Shown here piece after piece: positions 17,029 to 26,728 of a stretch of 64,000 bases of DNA. A program made the position numbers and the translations under genes. Source of the DNA: Clostridiaceae bacterium (GTDB lineage Bacteria; Bacillota; Clostridia; Lachnospirales; Lachnospiraceae); the NCBI GenBank assembly GCA_009911305.1, contig QXXC01000023.1, positions 1 through 64,000 of the forward strand, in the 5' to 3' direction. Below the pieces are notes generated by a model. That model was given only the letters and a program-made list of their open reading frames with translations. It searched no databases and was not told the origin of the DNA. Positions within the stretch are counted from its first letter, which is position 1, and every line of letters begins with the position of its first letter.

Positions 17029-17068
17029 AAAATTGTTATATCCTCCTATACAAAGCTCTGAACACTCC

Positions 17069-18484
17069 TTACAATTTTTCACTAATATCAGCAATCATTC
17101 TGTTTTTCCATCGAATCCGTTTATTTCCTGCTATATCCCTCACACTCTTTCCTGCTGTTAAATTCCTTTTTAAATATCTTCTCTCGGGCTGTTTATATGT
17201 CAACAAAATATAAATCACAGTTAAAACGAGCGAAAAATATACAAATATACGAATAGTTTTAATTACATAAAATAATGTATTGCGATGTATATAAAATGCC
17301 AAATGCGGCATAATTGCTAATATACCCGCCTTAAAAAACACATTCATATTTTTATACAGAATTTTTTCCATTATTACGAATGTACAGCATAATAAATGAA
17401 CCATACAAATAAGTGTCAGAATACCTCCATTACATACAGCCTCTGCTAAAAAACAATTTGCCGCTCCCCATCCCGAAATTTTCGGATAAACAATCGGCTG
17501 ATATAATTCATAAAAATCGGAAGGAACTAAAACAGAGTCAGATAATGTTCCAATGAACGGAATAAATCCCAAAGAAGCAAATCTGTATGTATCGCCGTCC
17601 GCTGTCACATTTAACCTTAATATTTCATTTAAATTTGATGTGATCACATTGGATTCGGAATATATGAAACTTTCTATGAGTTTACCATCTCTTTTAAAAT
17701 ACATAAATATCTGTTTCCAATCCCCCTGAACAGCAGCATTCAAAACAGGTTTGCTCAAAAACACTGCACAGAAAAACACCAGTCCCGTCAATAACAAATA
17801 TTTTCGTTTCCATAAAAGCTCCCATAAAGATGATTCACTGTTTCTGGTAACCCATACATATACCACTGCGATAATCCCTAAAACCAGCTCTGAACGTTTT
17901 GCCAAAGCCAGAGAATATGAAATACACAGAAGCGCTATAACCATTGACACTTTTTTCCATCTCATTTTGCATGAAAACGAGATAATAAAAAAATAATAGG
18001 ATATATTCAGAGCTAATGTATCGAATAAGGTCATATGCTCCATCAATTTAGTCTTATCAAATTTTTCTACAAAAATATAATTCCGTAAACGGTAACACAG
18101 GATAAAATTTAAACATAGTATCACTATTTCTGATATAACCACTATAATACTCTCATAATCATTTAAATATAAATCCATGGTTTTCTTATATGTATTTTTA
18201 TGTCTTCTGCAATCCGACATAAACATCCAAACCAGGCAGACCATCAGATTTATTATTAAAACCAAATAAGATTTATAGTATATTTCCTGCGGCTTATATG
18301 TATATCCCTTCTCCAAAAACACGAATGATTGAAATTCTCCTATAAGAACCGGAAAAAAATAAATAATGGAAGAAAAAACATATATCACCAAAATATCAAA
18401 TTTTCTCTTTTTAAAAATACTGTACCCAATAACAAACGCTGCTAAAAAACAGTAAATTCCTCTGAAAATATGATAGAATGTCAT
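17069..18484 (-). CDS. Oligosaccharide repeat-unit polymerase-like membrane protein (Wzy candidate)
   Basis: A 471-residue, A+T-rich gene encoding about 11 membrane spans, with a loop containing AKRSELVLGI, KRDGKLIESFIYSESNV, TYRFASLGFIP and a late YPKISGWGAANCFLAE segment. The R-x-E/S-E-x-x-L-G block and large extracellular loops match the O-antigen polymerase/oligosaccharide repeat-unit polymerase type. It overlaps the flippase gene by 4 bases. Base composition is clearly lower in G+C than that of genes at 10-16 kb and 23-30 kb, so the wzy-wzx pair may have been acquired separately. Assignment rests on topology and context. Confidence 0.65.
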   Translation of the reverse strand: MTFYHIFRGIYCFLAAFVIGYSIFKKRKFDILVIYVFSSIIYFFPVLIGEFQSFVFLEKGYTYKPQEIYYKSYLVLIINLMVCLVWMFMSDCRRHKNTYKKTMDLYLNDYESIIVVISEIVILCLNFILCYRLRNYIFVEKFDKTKLMEHMTLFDTLALNISYYFFIISFSCKMRWKKVSMVIALLCISYSLALAKRSELVLGIIAVVYVWVTRNSESSLWELLWKRKYLLLTGLVFFCAVFLSKPVLNAAVQGDWKQIFMYFKRDGKLIESFIYSESNVITSNLNEILRLNVTADGDTYRFASLGFIPFIGTLSDSVLVPSDFYELYQPIVYPKISGWGAANCFLAEAVCNGGILTLICMVHLLCCTFVIMEKILYKNMNVFFKAGILAIMPHLAFYIHRNTLFYVIKTIRIFVYFSLVLTVIYILLTYKQPERRYLKRNLTAGKSVRDIAGNKRIRWKNRMIADISEKL

Positions 18485-20016
18485 ACATAACCTTCCTTTT
18501 CTCTACCTTTTTTACAAACAGAAGTTATCATAGAAAAAAGATATCTTCTCTCTTTATTTCCCATTGTCAGAAAAAACAAACAAATATTTGTTCCAAAAAA
18601 ACAGATGCATCCCGATAGAATGAATGTTATAAGCATATTGTCTGAAACTGCATATTGAAGAAGCATCCCAACAAATAATCCAGCTATAGACATCTTTACC
18701 ATGTAAGAAATAAAACATTTATAATAATTCAAAATCTTAACTTTGAACAGTCTCCGGTATACATTGTATGGCACTGTTAAGAACTGCACAGACAGCGCAG
18801 TTATGGACGTTCCTAACAGAATGCCATCCAGGCCAAATTTCATGCCCAATATGGTGGAAGAAACTAAATTGATTACCGCTTCTGCTACAGATGCGTAACG
18901 ATCATAAATATACAATCCGCCTGCCTGCCTTGGGATATTAGCTGAATTTCTCATAGAGAGTATATAGAAATTAAAGCACAATATCATAACTGTACTTTCA
19001 GCAACACAGTATTCTTTTCCCAACCACAACAGAATAAACGGATTAAGAAGGTAAAACAAACAAATGCTGCACACTGAGCTGACCCAAAAATTTGTAAAAT
19101 AAATCACCTTAAATATTTCATAGCTTTTTTCTCTTTCTGACGTCATCAAATTTGCGAAACTTGCTGTAACAGCCTGAAACATTTGATTCATCAGGCCCCG
19201 CACAGAGGTTATGATAAGCATAGCATTTGAATAGACAGCCGTAGCTGCAACCCCGCACAGTTTAGACACTAATATAATATCAATCGACGTACTGAAATAA
19301 TCTCCGATTTTCACCCATAAAACTGCTCTGACATTGTCTGCAATTCCTTTTCTTTCATCTTCCCTTAATCTGCTGTGCCTATATTTTCTCAGATATGGGT
19401 ATCTTTTATTTACATAAAAACAAATGAATGCGTTTTCAGCAATATGAACGCCAATACGCATGATTAAATATAAAATATAATTGCGCGTATGGTTTAATAT
19501 CAAAATCGTAAAGACAAGGGATGCGCTCTGCTGTATAATTCTGGAAAAAGATAAATAATAGCCTTTTTGGTCTGCCTGCAATACAAGTCTTTTAGAAGAC
19601 AATAAATAAGACGCTGCCGTATCACATACATGCAGAATGTAAATCAGGCTTACCCAGGGTATTGCTGGAACTTCCTTCATAAGCTTACCAATAAATGGTG
19701 TTATGCCGATTCCTGCTATGAAAATAAAACCAGCTATGTATATATAGGCTTTTGAAAAGAAACTCGTTAATCTCCCTGCCTCTTCTTCAGAATGTATTGC
19801 AAAGGCATGATACAAATGATACGCGATTGCTGTTCCCAGTCCCAATTCTGCCAGGTTAAGCATTTCTAAAATCCCTGAAAATAAACCGCTCAGGCCAACA
19901 TATTCTGTCCCTAATGAATTAAATATTATTCTTCTTGAAATAATATTTAAAAGCATCAGATAAGCCTGCATGAATACAGCGCTAAACGCATTAATTACAG
20001 ATGCCTTTGACCGCAT
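18481..20016 (-). CDS. Polysaccharide flippase (Wzx, MATE/MOP superfamily)
   Basis: A 511-residue protein with 12-14 membrane spans. It starts SVINAFSAVFMQAYLML and continues SRRIIFNSLGTEYVGLSGLF, NLAELGLGTAIAYHLY and LQADQKGYYLSFSRI, which are the conserved early segments of MOP-family polysaccharide exporters. It moves the lipid-linked repeat unit across the membrane for polymerisation by Wzy. It is A+T-rich like the adjacent polymerase gene, with which it is coupled (ATGA overlap). The 32-base gap to the next upstream gene lacks any terminator. Confidence 0.85.
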   Translation of the reverse strand: MRSKASVINAFSAVFMQAYLMLLNIISRRIIFNSLGTEYVGLSGLFSGILEMLNLAELGLGTAIAYHLYHAFAIHSEEEAGRLTSFFSKAYIYIAGFIFIAGIGITPFIGKLMKEVPAIPWVSLIYILHVCDTAASYLLSSKRLVLQADQKGYYLSFSRIIQQSASLVFTILILNHTRNYILYLIMRIGVHIAENAFICFYVNKRYPYLRKYRHSRLREDERKGIADNVRAVLWVKIGDYFSTSIDIILVSKLCGVAATAVYSNAMLIITSVRGLMNQMFQAVTASFANLMTSEREKSYEIFKVIYFTNFWVSSVCSICLFYLLNPFILLWLGKEYCVAESTVMILCFNFYILSMRNSANIPRQAGGLYIYDRYASVAEAVINLVSSTILGMKFGLDGILLGTSITALSVQFLTVPYNVYRRLFKVKILNYYKCFISYMVKMSIAGLFVGMLLQYAVSDNMLITFILSGCICFFGTNICLFFLTMGNKERRYLFSMITSVCKKGREKEGYV

Positions 20017-20048
20017 TTCTTCCTCGCTTCATAAAAACAATCTTTCCG

Positions 20049-21128
20049 TTATGTCTCCACCTTTTTGCACAGCGTCTGGTTTATATAATCCAGCCAGACG
20101 CGGGAAATCACTTCTGCCGACAGCTCTGCATTGATTTTCTTCGCCTCTTTGGCCATTCTTTCCCTCATCTCCCTGTTCTCCTGTGCCCACCTTATCGCCC
20201 CTGCCATTTTCTTCACATCCCCAACCGGAACCAGAATCCCGTTCTCCCCGGAGTGAATGAATTCCCGGGGGCCAAAGTCGCAGTCCGATGAAATACAGGG
20301 CAGACCGACCGCCATCGCCTCCAGAAGGGCATTCGGCATCCCCTCAGAGCGGCTGGAGAACACAAACAAATCGTATCCGCACAGCTTTTCCTGCAGATTT
20401 TTCGTAAATCCCATAAACCGAATAGAGCCGTCTGCCCCCAGGCTTTTTGCCATCTCCTCCAGCTCGTGGCGCTTTATTCCATCGCCAAAAATATCAAGCT
20501 CCCCCCTGCCTCCCTCTTTTCGGTAGAGAGCAAACGCTTTTATCAGGGTTTCAAAATCCTTATCGGAATGCAGCCTGCCCGCTGAGCATATTTTAAAAAC
20601 AGATTTCTTCGCTGGAATACGGCGCTCATAAACAACCGATAACGGATTTTTGATAACCGCCGCCTTTTTCCCTGTGGCATAAGGGTAACAGCTTTTTGCC
20701 CCCTCTGTTTGAAATATGAAGCCGTCGCACAAAGGGCTAAGCAAACGGGCGATCGCCCAAAGCAGTCCTTTATGACTTTTCGGATTAGCCCGCTCTAATC
20801 CCAACACCTTTATCCTGCCCCCAGTTTTTGCAACCAGAGCATACGGTATATTCGTAATCGTAAAAGCTAACAGGACATCCGGTTTTTCAAGGGCCGCTTC
20901 CCTTCGACAGCTTAACGCCCTGTTTACGATTTTTATCAGCCGGTTCTTTCCTTTTGCCTGAAGCACGCGAACCGAAACCGTTTTTTCGAGCCGGTATGCC
21001 TGTTTCTCCGAATGAAACAGCCAGATCGTTACCTCATTGCCCATCCTGGAAAACTGGTTTGCCAGCGTTGCCGCCACACGCTCAGCTCCCCCTCCCTGCA
21101 GAGAACTGATTAAAACAACAATTTTCAT
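20049..21128 (-). CDS. Family 4 glycosyltransferase
   Basis: A 359-residue GT-B enzyme with textbook GT4 features: SSLQGGGAERVAATLANQF at the N-terminus (glycine-rich acceptor loop), KICSAGRLHSDKDFETLIKA at the start of the second domain, FMGFTKNLQEKLCGYDLFVF, and the E-x7-E segment SRSEGMPNALLEAMAVGLP. It resembles GalNAc/galactose transferases of the capsular type, but donor specificity cannot be read from sequence. It overlaps asnB by 4 bases. Confidence 0.85.
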   Translation of the reverse strand: MKIVVLISSLQGGGAERVAATLANQFSRMGNEVTIWLFHSEKQAYRLEKTVSVRVLQAKGKNRLIKIVNRALSCRREAALEKPDVLLAFTITNIPYALVAKTGGRIKVLGLERANPKSHKGLLWAIARLLSPLCDGFIFQTEGAKSCYPYATGKKAAVIKNPLSVVYERRIPAKKSVFKICSAGRLHSDKDFETLIKAFALYRKEGGRGELDIFGDGIKRHELEEMAKSLGADGSIRFMGFTKNLQEKLCGYDLFVFSSRSEGMPNALLEAMAVGLPCISSDCDFGPREFIHSGENGILVPVGDVKKMAGAIRWAQENREMRERMAKEAKKINAELSAEVISRVWLDYINQTLCKKVET

Positions 21129-23008
21129 GACGCCCTATTCTCTTTCATCCATTCTTCAAACATCAGAAGATACCATATTTTCCGGCCTTCCACCCCTTTG
21201 TCTATGAAATTTTTCCATAAATCCTCAACAACCGGGATGTTTAATATTCCTTCTGCCTTCAGAGTATGGGATGAAAGCATGTCTTCCGCCCAATCCCTTA
21301 ACTTTCCTTCCCTGATCCATTTCTCCACAGGAACAGAAAAGCCCTTTTTCGGCCGTTCCATCATATCTTTCGGCACATAGCGGTACAATACCTTTTTTAA
21401 TATCTTTTTCTTTTCTGCGCCCTCTGCCTTAAAAGCCAGAGGGAGAGTCCAGACATATTCTATGATATCCTTGTCTAAGAACGGAATTCTGGATTCTAAT
21501 GAAACCGCCATACCAGACCGATCCACTTTTACTAAGATATCATCCGGGTGATACATCAGCAGATCCATCAGCATCATATTGCTCTCAATATCATTTTTAA
21601 TATAGCCATGTGGATATGAATTAAAGGTAAAGGCTGGGATCTTCGCTCCTGTTACTAACTTGTCAATTCGCGGATATGCATTGCCCGCTCTCTCATAAAG
21701 TTCTTCCGGGCTGGATGCATCAATATAATGCCTTACTTTATTAAAACTTTCAACTGACCATATAAATTGATTATCCAACCCTGCTTTAATAGCTCTGCGC
21801 AGCTTCAGAGGTGTTCTTCCAATTTTTCTCCATACCTGTTTAACCGCTACATAGCTTTTATAACCGCAAAACAATTCATCGCCCGCATCCCCACTCAGAG
21901 AAACCGTCACTTTTTCCCTCGCCAGCCGGCTCACGAAATACGTCGGTATCTGCGAAGAATCCGCAAACGGCTCGCCATAGATATATGGCAGCCTGGGGAT
22001 AACTTCCATTGCCTCCTTATCCGAAATGTAAAGCTCTGTATGCTCTGTCCCCAGGTACTGCGCCGTCTGCTTCGCATAGGGAGCTTCATTATATGCCTGC
22101 TCCTGAAAGCCAATTGAAAACGTCCTGATTTTCTCAGATGAAACGGACTGCATCAGGGCCGCCACGACGCTGCTGTCGGTTCCTCCGGATAAAAATGCCC
22201 CGACCGGGACATCTGCAACCATCTGCCCCCGGATCGATTCCAATAATAATTCTTCCAGGCGATCTGCCGCCTCGTCCTCGGTTCCTTTAAATAAATGCGA
22301 CTGCCCCTTGAATGCGGCTTCCATCATGTCCCAGTATTTATACTGCCTGACCTTTGTAAACGGCTCATCCAGTTCCAGGATGCTTCCGGGTTCCAGCTTT
22401 TTCACATTTTTATAGATGGTATACGGTGCCGGGATATAGCCATACCGGAAATACAGGCTTAATGCATCCCGATCCAGTTCCGAAGCGAAATTCTGGTTTG
22501 CCCGAACCGCCGCGATATCCGAAGCAAACAGAAAGCAGCCGTTCACAAAACCATAATACAGCGGTTTCTCCCCCACCCTGTCGCGCCCCAGATACAGCCG
22601 CCTTTCTTTTCTGTCATATGCAGCGACGGCGAACATGCCTTTTGTCATCTTTAAAGCCTCAGAAAAACCGTAGGCTTCAATGCATTCGAGAAGAATTTCC
22701 GTATCGGAATGCCCCCTAAAGGATGTCACTTTTCCATCCTTTATCAGCTTTTCCGCCATTTTTTTGAAATTGTAAATCTCTCCATTTAAAACTGCTGCAA
22801 ATCTTTTGCTGGCTGAAAACATCGGCTGGGATCCTGCCGGTGTTAAATCGAGGATGGACAATCTCCTGTGGCCAAATACGACCGTTTTTTCTTCATTTGC
22901 CCAGACGCCGCCTTCATCCGGCCCACGGTGCAGCATCCGGTTGTTCATCCGCCCGATATTTTCTTTCCATTGCTCCGGCATGTTGCAAAAACCTGCTATT
23001 CCACACAT
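21125..23008 (-). CDS. asnB: Glutamine-hydrolysing asparagine synthase-type amidotransferase
   Basis: A 627-residue protein with a class II glutaminase domain (catalytic Cys2 in MCGIAGF, RGPDEGG, GHRRLSILDLTPAG, LNGEIYNF) and a synthetase domain with the ATP pyrophosphatase loop FLSGGTDSSVV and SLSGDAGDELFCGY. It is complete at family length. In the middle of a glycan locus such enzymes are usually amidotransferases that convert uronic acids to uronamides (as WbpS in Pseudomonas O-antigen loci) rather than makers of free asparagine. The WbpO/WbpP-like pair upstream would supply a uronic acid substrate. That role is inference. Confidence 0.85.
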   Translation of the reverse strand: MCGIAGFCNMPEQWKENIGRMNNRMLHRGPDEGGVWANEEKTVVFGHRRLSILDLTPAGSQPMFSASKRFAAVLNGEIYNFKKMAEKLIKDGKVTSFRGHSDTEILLECIEAYGFSEALKMTKGMFAVAAYDRKERRLYLGRDRVGEKPLYYGFVNGCFLFASDIAAVRANQNFASELDRDALSLYFRYGYIPAPYTIYKNVKKLEPGSILELDEPFTKVRQYKYWDMMEAAFKGQSHLFKGTEDEAADRLEELLLESIRGQMVADVPVGAFLSGGTDSSVVAALMQSVSSEKIRTFSIGFQEQAYNEAPYAKQTAQYLGTEHTELYISDKEAMEVIPRLPYIYGEPFADSSQIPTYFVSRLAREKVTVSLSGDAGDELFCGYKSYVAVKQVWRKIGRTPLKLRRAIKAGLDNQFIWSVESFNKVRHYIDASSPEELYERAGNAYPRIDKLVTGAKIPAFTFNSYPHGYIKNDIESNMMLMDLLMYHPDDILVKVDRSGMAVSLESRIPFLDKDIIEYVWTLPLAFKAEGAEKKKILKKVLYRYVPKDMMERPKKGFSVPVEKWIREGKLRDWAEDMLSSHTLKAEGILNIPVVEDLWKNFIDKGVEGRKIWYLLMFEEWMKENRAS

Positions 23009-23125
23009 TCTTTTTCTCCCTGCAACCTTATTTTTCTATAACTCAATCTAACTTCCCAACATAGTTCCTGTTTCTTCCAGAATAAAATGGTTTAAATAAG
23101 CGCGCAAGTATCGCGATATATTCTA

Positions 23126-24106
23126 TCATTGTTTCAAATTCTCCTTATACCACGCAATTGCCGCCTCAATCCCTCTCTCAAAGCTCCACTCCGGAGCATA
23201 GCCAAGCATACTTCTGGCCTTCGATATATCCGCATTGCTGTGCCGGATATCCCCGGCGCGTTCCGGCCCGAATACCGGCTCTGTGTCCTTCCCAAGCGCC
23301 TTTGCCAGATGACGGTACATATCGATCAGGTACTCCCTTCCGCCGTATGCCACGTTAAACGCCTGCCCCGCCGCCTCTGACGGGGCCAGGCAGGCCCTTA
23401 AGTTCGCCTCGATCACGTTTTCGATATAGGTAAAATCCCGGCTCTGCCTCCCGTCCCCGTTGATCACCGGCCGTTCGTCCTTCAGTAGCTGGCGGACGAA
23501 TTTCGGTATCACGGCCGCATAAGCCCCGTCCGGATCCTGCCTCCTGCCGAATACGTTGAAATACCGGAGCCCGTACGTGTCGAGCCCGTAAAGTGTTTTA
23601 TAGAGCCTTCCATACTCCTCATCCACCCGCTTGGTCAAAGCATACGGGGAAAGCAGCGTTCCCTCCTGCCCTTCCTTTTTGGGAAGCTGCGGGTGATCGC
23701 CATAGACCGAGGAACTGGAGGCGTACACAAACTTTTTCACCCTCTGCTTCCTCGCCGCCTCCATCATGTTCAGCGCGCCGCCGATATTCACCTTTTCGTA
23801 ATACTGCGGCATCTCAATACTCCTGGGCACGCTTCCCCACGCCGCCTGGTGCAGCACATAACGGACTTCCTCACACGCCTTCACGCATGTCTCCGGATCT
23901 GTAATATCGCCCTCCATGAAGGCATAATTCCTGTGTTCCCGGAACATCTCCACATGCTCGCTTTTTCCGGTTGACAGGTTGTCCAGGCAGCGCACCCGGT
24001 ATCCCATCTCCAATATCGCCTCACAAAGATTGGAACCGATAAAGCCCGCCCCGCCTGTGATCAGAAAAAGGGCGTCTTTTTCAAATTTTAAATCCCTGTA
24101 TCCCAT
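23126..24106 (-). CDS. UDP-N-acetylglucosamine 4-epimerase-like (WbpP/TviC type) SDR
   Basis: A 326-residue extended SDR with the NAD loop ITGGAGFIGSNL, a D-x-x-S-T-G at CLDNLSTG, the catalytic YASSSSVYG and SPYALTK (Ser and Y-x-x-x-K), and the substrate motif YFNVFGRRQDPDGAYAAVI. The last is characteristic of UDP-GlcNAc(A) 4-epimerases of the WbpP/TviC group. It is expected to interconvert UDP-GlcNAc and UDP-GalNAc, or the corresponding uronic acids. The start at 24106 is used; the longer arginine-rich upstream extension is not coding-like. A 172-base gap separates it from the dehydrogenase gene, without visible signals. Confidence 0.8.
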   Translation of the reverse strand: MGYRDLKFEKDALFLITGGAGFIGSNLCEAILEMGYRVRCLDNLSTGKSEHVEMFREHRNYAFMEGDITDPETCVKACEEVRYVLHQAAWGSVPRSIEMPQYYEKVNIGGALNMMEAARKQRVKKFVYASSSSVYGDHPQLPKKEGQEGTLLSPYALTKRVDEEYGRLYKTLYGLDTYGLRYFNVFGRRQDPDGAYAAVIPKFVRQLLKDERPVINGDGRQSRDFTYIENVIEANLRACLAPSEAAGQAFNVAYGGREYLIDMYRHLAKALGKDTEPVFGPERAGDIRHSNADISKARSMLGYAPEWSFERGIEAAIAWYKENLKQ

Positions 24107-24278
24107 TGTTTTTTCATCTTCCTTCCGTCTGATTTGGTATACGCGGCCTCTGCTTTTTCGCCGCTTTGCGCCTCTTTCGCGGCTGGCTCTGCTTTTTCCG
24201 CCTGCCAGTCTCCCGTTTCCCTGTGTACTGCCACTCCTCCTGTTTATTACCGTCTCCTGCTGTGCCTTTGCATCCCGC

Positions 24279-25592
24279 TTACAGCCTCCAGTACAGATAC
24301 CCTGCCTCCTCAAGCCTCTCACGGTCCAGCATCCCTTTTATATCAGCCAGCACCCGGCGGGCGGCTTCCTTTTTATAGAATCCTTTCAGCGTATCCGGGA
24401 ATAATTTCTCAAATTCCTTATGGGAAACAGCCAGTATCACCGCGTCCACATCCCTGATCTCCTCCATTTCCACAAAGGAAATTCCATATAACCGCTCCGC
24501 CTCCGCCGCGTCGGCCTGCGGATCCGCGATCAGCGGCTCGATCCCATATTCCCTCAGTTCCTTTACGATATCAATAACCTTCGTGTTGCGCGTATCCGGG
24601 CAGTTCTCCTTGAAGGTGAAGCCTAAGACAGCCACTCCGGCGTTTTTAACCGGGATATCCGCCCGGATCAGGCTCTTGATCAGGCTTTCCGCCACATATT
24701 TCCCCATATCGTCATTGATCCGGCGGCCGGACAGGATGATCTGGGAGTGGTAGCCAAGCTGCTCGGCCCGGTATGTAAGATAATACGGATCCACGCCGAT
24801 ACAGTGCCCGCCCACAAGGCCCGGGCGGAAGTTCAGGAAATTCCATTTCGTCCCCGCCGCTTCCAGCACGGCCTTTGTGTCAATCCCCATCCTGCTGAAA
24901 ATTATGGAGAGCTCGTTCATAAAGGCAATGTTGATATCCCGCTGGGAGTTTTCGATCACCTTGGCCGCCTCCGCCACCCGGATGCTCCCCGCCCGGTGTA
25001 CCCCGGCTTTTACCACAAGCCCGTACACCCCGGCGATCTCCTCCAGCGTCTCCCGGTCCATGCCGGATACGATTTTTACGATGGTTTCCAGGCGGTGTAC
25101 CTTATCTCCCGGGTTAATCCGCTCCGGCGAATAGCCGATCTTAAAATCCACGCCGCACTTAAGCCCTGATTCCTTTTCCAGAATGGGGACGCAGATCTCT
25201 TCTGTGACGCCCGGGTAGACGGTTGACTCATAGACCACAATACTCCCTTTAGTCAGATTCCGCCCCAGAATGCGGCTCGCCCCTTCCACAGGCCCCAGAT
25301 CCGGCGTGTGATCCTCCCTGACCGGAGTCGGTACTGCCACGATATGGAATTTCGCTTCCTTAAGCCTCGTCTCATCCGCGGTGAATTCCACGCTGCAGCC
25401 TGCGATTCCCTCATCCCCTACCTCATGCGTGGGGTCAACCCCGCGCAGGTAGCACGCGATCTTCTCCTCATTAATGTCAAAACCGATCACGTCCGCCTGT
25501 TTTGAAAAGGCGACTGCAATCGGCATGCCCACATATCCAAGCCCGACCAGGCTGATTTTCTCTTCCCGACGCACAATTTTTTCATAAAGCAT
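24279..25592 (-). CDS. UDP-N-acetylhexosamine 6-dehydrogenase (WbpO/TviB type)
   Basis: A 437-residue nucleotide-sugar dehydrogenase: NAD-binding [30 protein letters not shown], the hinge helix region [20 protein letters not shown], the catalytic-cysteine motif [12 protein letters not shown] and the C-terminal [18 protein letters not shown]. The long Glu-Asn-Ser-Gln-Arg-Asp helix and family length place it with the UDP-GlcNAc/GalNAc dehydrogenases (TviB, WbpO, Cap5O) rather than UDP-glucose dehydrogenase. With the downstream epimerase it should make UDP-GalNAcA or a relative. The start at 25592 follows GGGAGATAAAACA. The next gene upstream (GT4) overlaps only the rejected longer start. Confidence 0.85.
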   Translation of the reverse strand: MLYEKIVRREEKISLVGLGYVGMPIAVAFSKQADVIGFDINEEKIACYLRGVDPTHEVGDEGIAGCSVEFTADETRLKEAKFHIVAVPTPVREDHTPDLGPVEGASRILGRNLTKGSIVVYESTVYPGVTEEICVPILEKESGLKCGVDFKIGYSPERINPGDKVHRLETIVKIVSGMDRETLEEIAGVYGLVVKAGVHRAGSIRVAEAAKVIENSQRDINIAFMNELSIIFSRMGIDTKAVLEAAGTKWNFLNFRPGLVGGHCIGVDPYYLTYRAEQLGYHSQIILSGRRINDDMGKYVAESLIKSLIRADIPVKNAGVAVLGFTFKENCPDTRNTKVIDIVKELREYGIEPLIADPQADAAEAERLYGISFVEMEEIRDVDAVILAVSHKEFEKLFPDTLKGFYKKEAARRVLADIKGMLDRERLEEAGYLYWRL

Positions 25593-25596
25593 TGTT

Positions 25597-26724
25597 TTAT
25601 CTCCCTGCCTGTTCATAAAATTCGGTTAATTCCTGTGTCAGTGTTTCTATGTCAAAGCCGGCGTCCCGCATTTCCTGATATGTATCGCGCCGTTTCATAT
25701 CCAGCGCTTTTTCTATCTCCCCGCCCCATACGTCGGCTCCGGCCCGCAGGGGGAGCATCCTGGTTGACGCAAGGAGCTTTACCTCTTCCGTGACGGAATC
25801 CGAAACGACGCAGGGCACCCCTGCCGCCTGGGCCTCCAGCACTGCGCCCGGAAGGCCCTCGTAAATGGATGGGAAACAAAAAACATCCGCCCCCTGCAGG
25901 AGAACCGGCACATCCTCCCTGCTGCCCAATATGCGCACATGCTTTTCCAAATGCCGCTGCTTTGTCTGATCTTCCGTTTTCTTTTGAATTCCCAACCCGC
26001 TTTCGCCCCCAACCAATACCAGCAGCCAGGAGCTGTCCTTCCGGGCAAGACGCTCTATTATATCCAGTAAAAACATATGGTTCTTTGGAGGTGTAAAGTT
26101 TCCCACATGGATCAATATGTTTCGGCCTCCCCATCCCATTTCCGTCCGGCATATTTCACGGATTTGGGGTGAAAATGTATACGCCCTACAGTGAATCGCG
26201 TTTTTCCATATCTGAACCCTTCCCTGACGCAGGTTTTTCTCCCCAAATAGCCACTGTCCCGCTTTTCGGGATACCGCAAAATAATGCGTCGCGTACCGTC
26301 TTGCCGGCAGGCGGATCACATTTTTCACACAATCCGCAACGGACCAGCCTGTGATGGCTGTCCTGGAATGCGCGATCCGCACCGGTACGCCGGCCAGGCT
26401 GGCCCCTTTGCAAAAAACCGAACACCAGGCGTCCTGATGGGCATGTACGATCCGGTATTCCGGATGCCGCAGCAGAAAGCCTTTAAAATAATGCACATAC
26501 CATAGCATATTTCCAGCGTGCAGCGGCGGATTATAATACACCGTTCCCCCTGCCCTGTTAATCTCGTCATCAAATACGCCTCTGTCCTCCCTGTATGTAT
26601 AAACGTCCATACAGATTCTTGAATAGTCAAGCTGCCGTATAATATCCATCAGCCGGCTTTCCAGGCCGCCCCGGTTCATCTGGCATACGACTGCCAGTAC
26701 CTTTACCGCTTTTTTCTCTTCCAT
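25597..26724 (-). CDS. Family 4 glycosyltransferase
   Basis: A 375-residue GT-B enzyme: [20 protein letters not shown] (acceptor glycine loop G-G-x-E), [20 protein letters not shown] with the GT4 histidine, [20 protein letters not shown], and the E-x7-E segment [20 protein letters not shown]. It lies 4 bases after the double GT4 gene and 4 bases before the dehydrogenase start, so it is an internal operon gene. It is predicted to extend the lipid-linked repeat unit. Confidence 0.85.
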   Translation of the reverse strand: MEEKKAVKVLAVVCQMNRGGLESRLMDIIRQLDYSRICMDVYTYREDRGVFDDEINRAGGTVYYNPPLHAGNMLWYVHYFKGFLLRHPEYRIVHAHQDAWCSVFCKGASLAGVPVRIAHSRTAITGWSVADCVKNVIRLPARRYATHYFAVSRKAGQWLFGEKNLRQGRVQIWKNAIHCRAYTFSPQIREICRTEMGWGGRNILIHVGNFTPPKNHMFLLDIIERLARKDSSWLLVLVGGESGLGIQKKTEDQTKQRHLEKHVRILGSREDVPVLLQGADVFCFPSIYEGLPGAVLEAQAAGVPCVVSDSVTEEVKLLASTRMLPLRAGADVWGGEIEKALDMKRRDTYQEMRDAGFDIETLTQELTEFYEQAGR

Positions 26725-26728
26725 TGAT

